DNA from: Magnetococcus sp. PR-3
Lineage (GTDB): Bacteria > Pseudomonadota > Magnetococcia > Magnetococcales > Magnetococcaceae
Direction of reading: 5' to 3'
Assembly (NCBI RefSeq): GCF_036689865.1
Contig: NZ_JBAHUQ010000041.1
Location: 1-36,888 of the forward strand
Length of the DNA: 36,888 nucleotides
This document shows, one piece after another, positions 34,112 through 36,888 of the stretch (position 1 is its first letter; each line of letters starts with the position of its first letter). Below the pieces are notes generated by a model. It was not told the DNA's origin. It ran no database searches and saw only the letters and a list, made by a program, of their open reading frames with translations. A program made the position numbers and the translations under genes.

Positions 34112-35818
34112 ATGTTGTTAAGACCCAAGCAGCCCAGTTTTCTACGCCGTGCCAAGCGTCTATTGGTGCATTGGCAACATCAGGCTCGCCCCTGCTTGCG
34201 ACATCCAGACCAAGGGTTGCGCTGTTTGGGGCGCTTTCTCAAGGGGCATCCTGCCGCCATAGCCGGATCCTTTTTCGCGCTGTTTTTACTCGTCTTGGAA
34301 ATTGATGACCGTATTGATGACCGTGTCATGCGGGCGTGGTCCATTATCGCCACCAATGCACCGGGCAACAGTGGCAAAATACGGGCTTTGCAGTATCTCA
34401 ACCAACAAGATTACTGTCTATTTTTTGGCATGGCGCTATGCATGAAATCTCGCGAGGAACTCACCGGCATTGATCTATCCCGGCAGGTCCAGGTTCTCCC
34501 CAATATTGACCCCAGTAAACTGGGTAATAAGATTGTAAAAGCCCCCAGCTATCTGGTTGCTCTTGAGCTTGCAGGGGCTAATTTGATCAAGGCTAACTTG
34601 TCTGAGGCCAACTTGTCTGAGGCTAATTTGTCTGAGGCCAACTTGGTTGGGGCCAACTTGATTGAGGCCCAGCTGTATGAGGCCAATTTGACTGAGGCCC
34701 TACTGATTAGGGCCAACTTGACTGAGGCCCAACTGGTTAGGGCCAACTTGACTGAGGCCCAACTAGTTAGGGCCAACTTGACTGAGGCCCAACTGGATGG
34801 GGCCAACTTGTCTAAGGCCCAACTGGAAAGGGCCAAACTAGTTAGGGCCAACTTGACTGGGGCCCAACTAATTAAGGCCAGCTTGACTGAGGCCCAACTA
34901 GTTAGGGCCAGATTGACTGAGGCCAATCTGTATAAGGCCAACTTGACTGAGGCCCAACTGGATAAGGCCCGACTAGTTAGGGCCAACTTGACTAAGGCCC
35001 AACTCGTTAGGGCCAACTTGGCTGAGGCCAACCTGTATGAGGCCAACTTGACTGAGGCCCAACTGGTTAGGGCCAACTTGACCCAGGCTGTCCTGACCCA
35101 GGCCGTCCTGACTGAAGCCAACCTGTATAAGGTCGACTTGACTGAGGCCAAACTGGATAAGGCCCAACTAGTTAGGGCCAACTTGACTGAGGCCCAACTG
35201 GTTACGGTTGTCTTGACCCAGGCTGACCTGACCCAGGCTGACCTGACCCAGGCTGACCTGACCTATGCCATCCTAGCCCAGGCCAACTTGACTGAGGCCA
35301 ACTTGACTGAGGCCAACTTGATAGATGCTGATCTGTTAAGAGCCAACTTGATTAAGGCCAACTTGACTGAGGCTCAACTGATTTGGGCTGACTTGACTGA
35401 GGCTCAACTGGTTTGGGCCGACCTGGACAGGGCTAACTTAAATAGAGCTAATTTGACTGAAGCTAATCTGTTATCAGCCAGCCTAAGGGGTACATGGTTA
35501 GAGGGGGCCGACTTGACCTCGGTAACAATTGAAGAGGCTAATCTGAACGAGGCTAGCCTGAGCGGGGCCAACCTGAGCGAGGCGCGAGCACATGGCATCA
35601 ATCTCACGAAGGCAAAAGTGAAAGATGTGATCTGGAGCGGAGTTGATTTCACCCAGCATTTTTTGGAAACTCCGAAGAGTCTCCAATTAAAAATTACCAA
35701 TGAACAGTTACAACAAGGCTGTATTAAAAAGGGGTTTCCGGTCATTTTTCCACCAGATCGCCCCGATCTAAAACAGCCGCCTGTCTGTACAGAACAACAG
35801 TTAAAACCGTGGCGTTAA
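34112..35818 (+). CDS. Membrane-anchored pentapeptide-repeat protein
   Basis: 568 residues from the ATG at 34112, chosen because AAGGGGG lies 9 bases ahead; the frame is open back to 34031. A basic N-terminus is followed by one hydrophobic segment (AAIAGSFFALFLLVLEI, residues about 48-64), then a short domain with NSGKIRALQYLNQQ, a motif often seen before the repeats in membrane pentapeptide proteins. From about residue 153 to about 500 there are some 65-70 consecutive pentapeptides of the A(N/D/Q)L-x-x form, which fold as a long right-handed square beta-helix. At DNA level a 30-bp unit is repeated many times. The final 60 residues are non-repetitive. Function is unknown; DNA-mimic gyrase protectors (Qnr, MfpA) share the repeat but have no membrane segment. 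It looks like a cargo gene inside the prophage remnant. Confidence 0.85.
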   Translation: MLLRPKQPSFLRRAKRLLVHWQHQARPCLRHPDQGLRCLGRFLKGHPAAIAGSFFALFLLVLEIDDRIDDRVMRAWSIIATNAPGNSGKIRALQYLNQQDYCLFFGMALCMKSREELTGIDLSRQVQVLPNIDPSKLGNKIVKAPSYLVALELAGANLIKANLSEANLSEANLSEANLVGANLIEAQLYEANLTEALLIRANLTEAQLVRANLTEAQLVRANLTEAQLDGANLSKAQLERAKLVRANLTGAQLIKASLTEAQLVRARLTEANLYKANLTEAQLDKARLVRANLTKAQLVRANLAEANLYEANLTEAQLVRANLTQAVLTQAVLTEANLYKVDLTEAKLDKAQLVRANLTEAQLVTVVLTQADLTQADLTQADLTYAILAQANLTEANLTEANLIDADLLRANLIKANLTEAQLIWADLTEAQLVWADLDRANLNRANLTEANLLSASLRGTWLEGADLTSVTIEEANLNEASLSGANLSEARAHGINLTKAKVKDVIWSGVDFTQHFLETPKSLQLKITNEQLQQGCIKKGFPVIFPPDRPDLKQPPVCTEQQLKPWR

Positions 35819-35844
35819 GCCCCAACACCACAAGCATGATGCTC

Positions 35845-35869
35845 AACCCCGCCCAGGCGGGGTTTTTTT
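35845..35869 (+). terminator. Terminator after the pentapeptide gene
   Basis: CCCCGC at 35847-35852 pairs with GCGGGG at 35857-35862 (extendable outward by AA/TT) and is followed by seven T at 35863-35869. It ends the pentapeptide transcript 27 bases after the stop. Confidence 0.9.
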
Positions 35870-35892
35870 ATGGCCTAAACCCGGAGAGCTCC

Positions 35893-36069
35893 ATGAGCAA
35901 AAGTACCCATATTCTGGCTGCAGACCCCCACCAGCTTGGGGCGGTCTTGGTGGCCATGCAGGCCGGACCCCGTGACCTTAACCACCAGGCCACCGTAACG
36001 GAACCAACCTCTGGGGGCGGCGGCGGGCAGGATCTGTCCAGTCTCAATCCTCACCCCGCCCGGCTTTGA
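35893..36069 (+). CDS. Small ORF truncated by an insertion sequence, possible phage gene
   Basis: 58 residues starting MSKSTHILAADPHQLG after a GGAGAG ribosome site. It ends GGGGGQDLSSLNPHPARL and its TGA stop (36067-36069) appears to be the first three bases of the IS left end, so the original gene was probably longer. No family is recognised. It follows phage-derived genes on the same strand and may be a phage gene. Confidence 0.5.
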   Translation: MSKSTHILAADPHQLGAVLVAMQAGPRDLNHQATVTEPTSGGGGGQDLSSLNPHPARL

Positions 36070-36134
36070 GGTGGGTACACTTTTCTGGACACCCATTCTG
36101 AGGGAGAATAGGACTCCCGCATAGAGGAGGTGTC

Positions 36135-36431
36135 TTGATGAGCAAACGACAGTTGAAACGGTACACCCAGGGGTTCAAGGATCGTGCTGTCGACCTGATG
36201 AACAGCACGGATCAATCCGTGCCGGAGATCGCCGAGCAACTGGATGTCAATTCAAAGAACCTTTACAACTGGCGGGCACAAGCGGCAGCCAAGAAAGCAG
36301 GCGGCAAATCTCCTGAAATGGTTGATCTTCAGCGGGAAAATAAGCAGCTACGTAAAGAGCTAGCCCAGTTGAAAGAAGAACAAACCATCTTAAAAAAAGC
36401 CGCCGCGTACTTTGCCAAGGACATCCAGTAA
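36135..36431 (+). CDS. IS3-family transposase OrfA
   Basis: 98 residues: a helix-turn-helix (KRYTQGFKDRAVDLMNS, then VPEIAEQLDVNSKNLYNWR) for binding the IS ends, and a leucine-zipper-like coiled coil (DLQRENKQLRKELAQLKEEQ at about 69-88) for multimerisation. Length and order are as in other IS3 OrfA proteins. It ends in KKAAAYFAKDIQ. The AAAAAAA run at 36392-36398 within the KK codons is a likely site of programmed -1 frameshifting into orfB. Confidence 0.93.
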   Translation: MMSKRQLKRYTQGFKDRAVDLMNSTDQSVPEIAEQLDVNSKNLYNWRAQAAAKKAGGKSPEMVDLQRENKQLRKELAQLKEEQTILKKAAAYFAKDIQ

Positions 36432-36888
36432 AGTACGCCTTTATCCAACAGCAAAGGCGTTACCATTCAGTTGAACATCTTTGCTGCGTACTGGGTGTCT
36501 CTAAAAGTGGCTATTACGATTGGCTCAACCGGCGAGAATCAGCCCGGACAGAGGAAAACAGGCTTTTAGGGGAATGGATCGTTGAGATCTTTCATGGAAG
36601 CCGAGCAACCTACGGCTCCAGGCGTATACACCGCTGTTTGGTTGAGCATGGTGTTCGCGTCAGTAGGAGGCGAGTTGCCAGGATCAAACGCAAACTTGGT
36701 CTGGAGTGTAAAGCGCAGCGTTGTTTCAAGGTCATTACCACAGATTCAAATCACTCTTTGCCCGTAGCGCCAAACCACTTGAACCGTGAGTTTACCGCTG
36801 AGCGGCCAGATCAGGCATATGTGGGCGATATCACCTACGTTGCGACCAAAGAAGGCTGGCTCTATCTGGCTGTTTGGATAGACCTTTT
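36398..36888 (+). CDS. IS3-family transposase OrfB, cut by window end
   Basis: The frame is -1 relative to OrfA and open from the A-run to the last base. Residues read KYAFIQQQRRYHSVEHLCCV, then GVSKSGYYDWLNRRES (HTH_21 type), RATYGSRRIHRCL and finally RPDQAYVGDITYVATKEGWL, which is the start of the rve/DDE domain with the first catalytic Asp in GDITY. There is no good independent start codon, so it is probably made as an OrfAB fusion by frameshifting. The rest, including the second Asp and Glu, lies outside the window. Confidence 0.9.

Larger units (their letters stand above)
33049..36066 (+). mobile_element. Prophage remnant at the tRNA-Ser gene
   Basis: Right after tRNA-Ser come the start of a P4-type integrase, then directly the second half of a lambda-type portal gene, a pentapeptide-repeat gene and a small ORF cut by an IS. 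Integrases of this kind commonly use the 3' end of a tRNA gene as attachment site. I found no second copy of the tRNA 3' end in the window, so the far boundary is either outside or lost. Confidence 0.6.
36067..36888 (+). mobile_element. IS3-family insertion sequence, left part
   Basis: The element starts near 36067 with TGAGGTGGGTACACTTTTCT, the probable left terminal inverted repeat, and carries orfA and orfB in the usual overlapping arrangement. The right end is outside the window, so the repeat pair cannot be confirmed. GAGGAGG ahead of orfA is a strong ribosome site. Confidence 0.85.

Noticed and set aside
34549..35181. 210-residue minus-strand repetitive frame
   Set aside because: It is the antisense shadow of the pentapeptide repeats, open because the 15-bp period has no stop in that frame.
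34112..35818. Qnr/MfpA-type gyrase protection protein
   Set aside because: These are about 180-220 residues without membrane segments; this protein is much longer and anchored.

Overview
The window looks like a chromosomal segment of a Gram-negative proteobacterium. Pointers are a heptose-type sugar-nucleotide operon, an exosortase/EpsI fusion with a PEP-CTERM-like substrate, an E. coli-type PurB, a SCO1/PCu(A)C copper pair and a lambda-type phage portal gene. My best guess is a marine Magnetococcus-like alphaproteobacterium; this rests on gene style, not on a diagnostic marker, and should be treated as a guess.

Layout. (1) 174-12242, all minus strand: a surface-glycan region. Reading in the direction of transcription: an SDR epimerase, a reversed-order cytidylyltransferase/PfkB kinase fusion, a HAD phosphatase, an APH-type kinase, the two halves of a split transketolase, a radical SAM enzyme, a SAM methyltransferase, an RmlD-like reductase, a small secreted protein and an FkbM/GT11 fusion. 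From the kinase fusion to the methyltransferase the genes overlap by 4 bases or are separated by only 6-21 bases, so they look like one operon for an unusual NDP-activated sugar. (2) 12829-18411, plus strand: exosortase-EpsI fusion, an FHA-TM-TPR scaffold and a secreted metalloprotease carrying a PIPATGW-type sorting tail, which together look like a minimal exosortase system with its substrate. (3) 18895-21376, minus strand: purB followed 7 bases later by a second SPASM-like radical SAM gene. (4) 21636-22993, plus strand: SCO1-like lipoprotein and a PCu(A)C copper chaperone with a His/Met/Asp-rich tail, overlapping by 4 bases and followed by a clear terminator. (5) 23050-26560: a decayed transposase end, a GNAT acetyltransferase, a long gene-free stretch with consecutive hairpins, a hypothetical protein and an orphan CheW. 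(6) 26560-28526: a two-kilobase gene-free block full of tandem repeats (44-bp, 7-bp and about 186-bp units). (7) 28527-33048: gyrA, serS, a repeat array grown out of the serS 3' end, and tRNA-Ser(UGA). (8) 33049-36888: a prophage remnant at the tRNA gene (integrase start joined directly to the second half of a portal gene), a membrane-anchored pentapeptide-repeat protein with its own terminator, a small ORF that ends at an insertion sequence, and the left part of an IS3-family element running off the window.

The most interesting themes are the candidate sugar pathway built around a split transketolase, the compact exosortase system beside it, and the number of independent tandem duplications, including an A-B-A-B-A higher-order array made from the end of serS.
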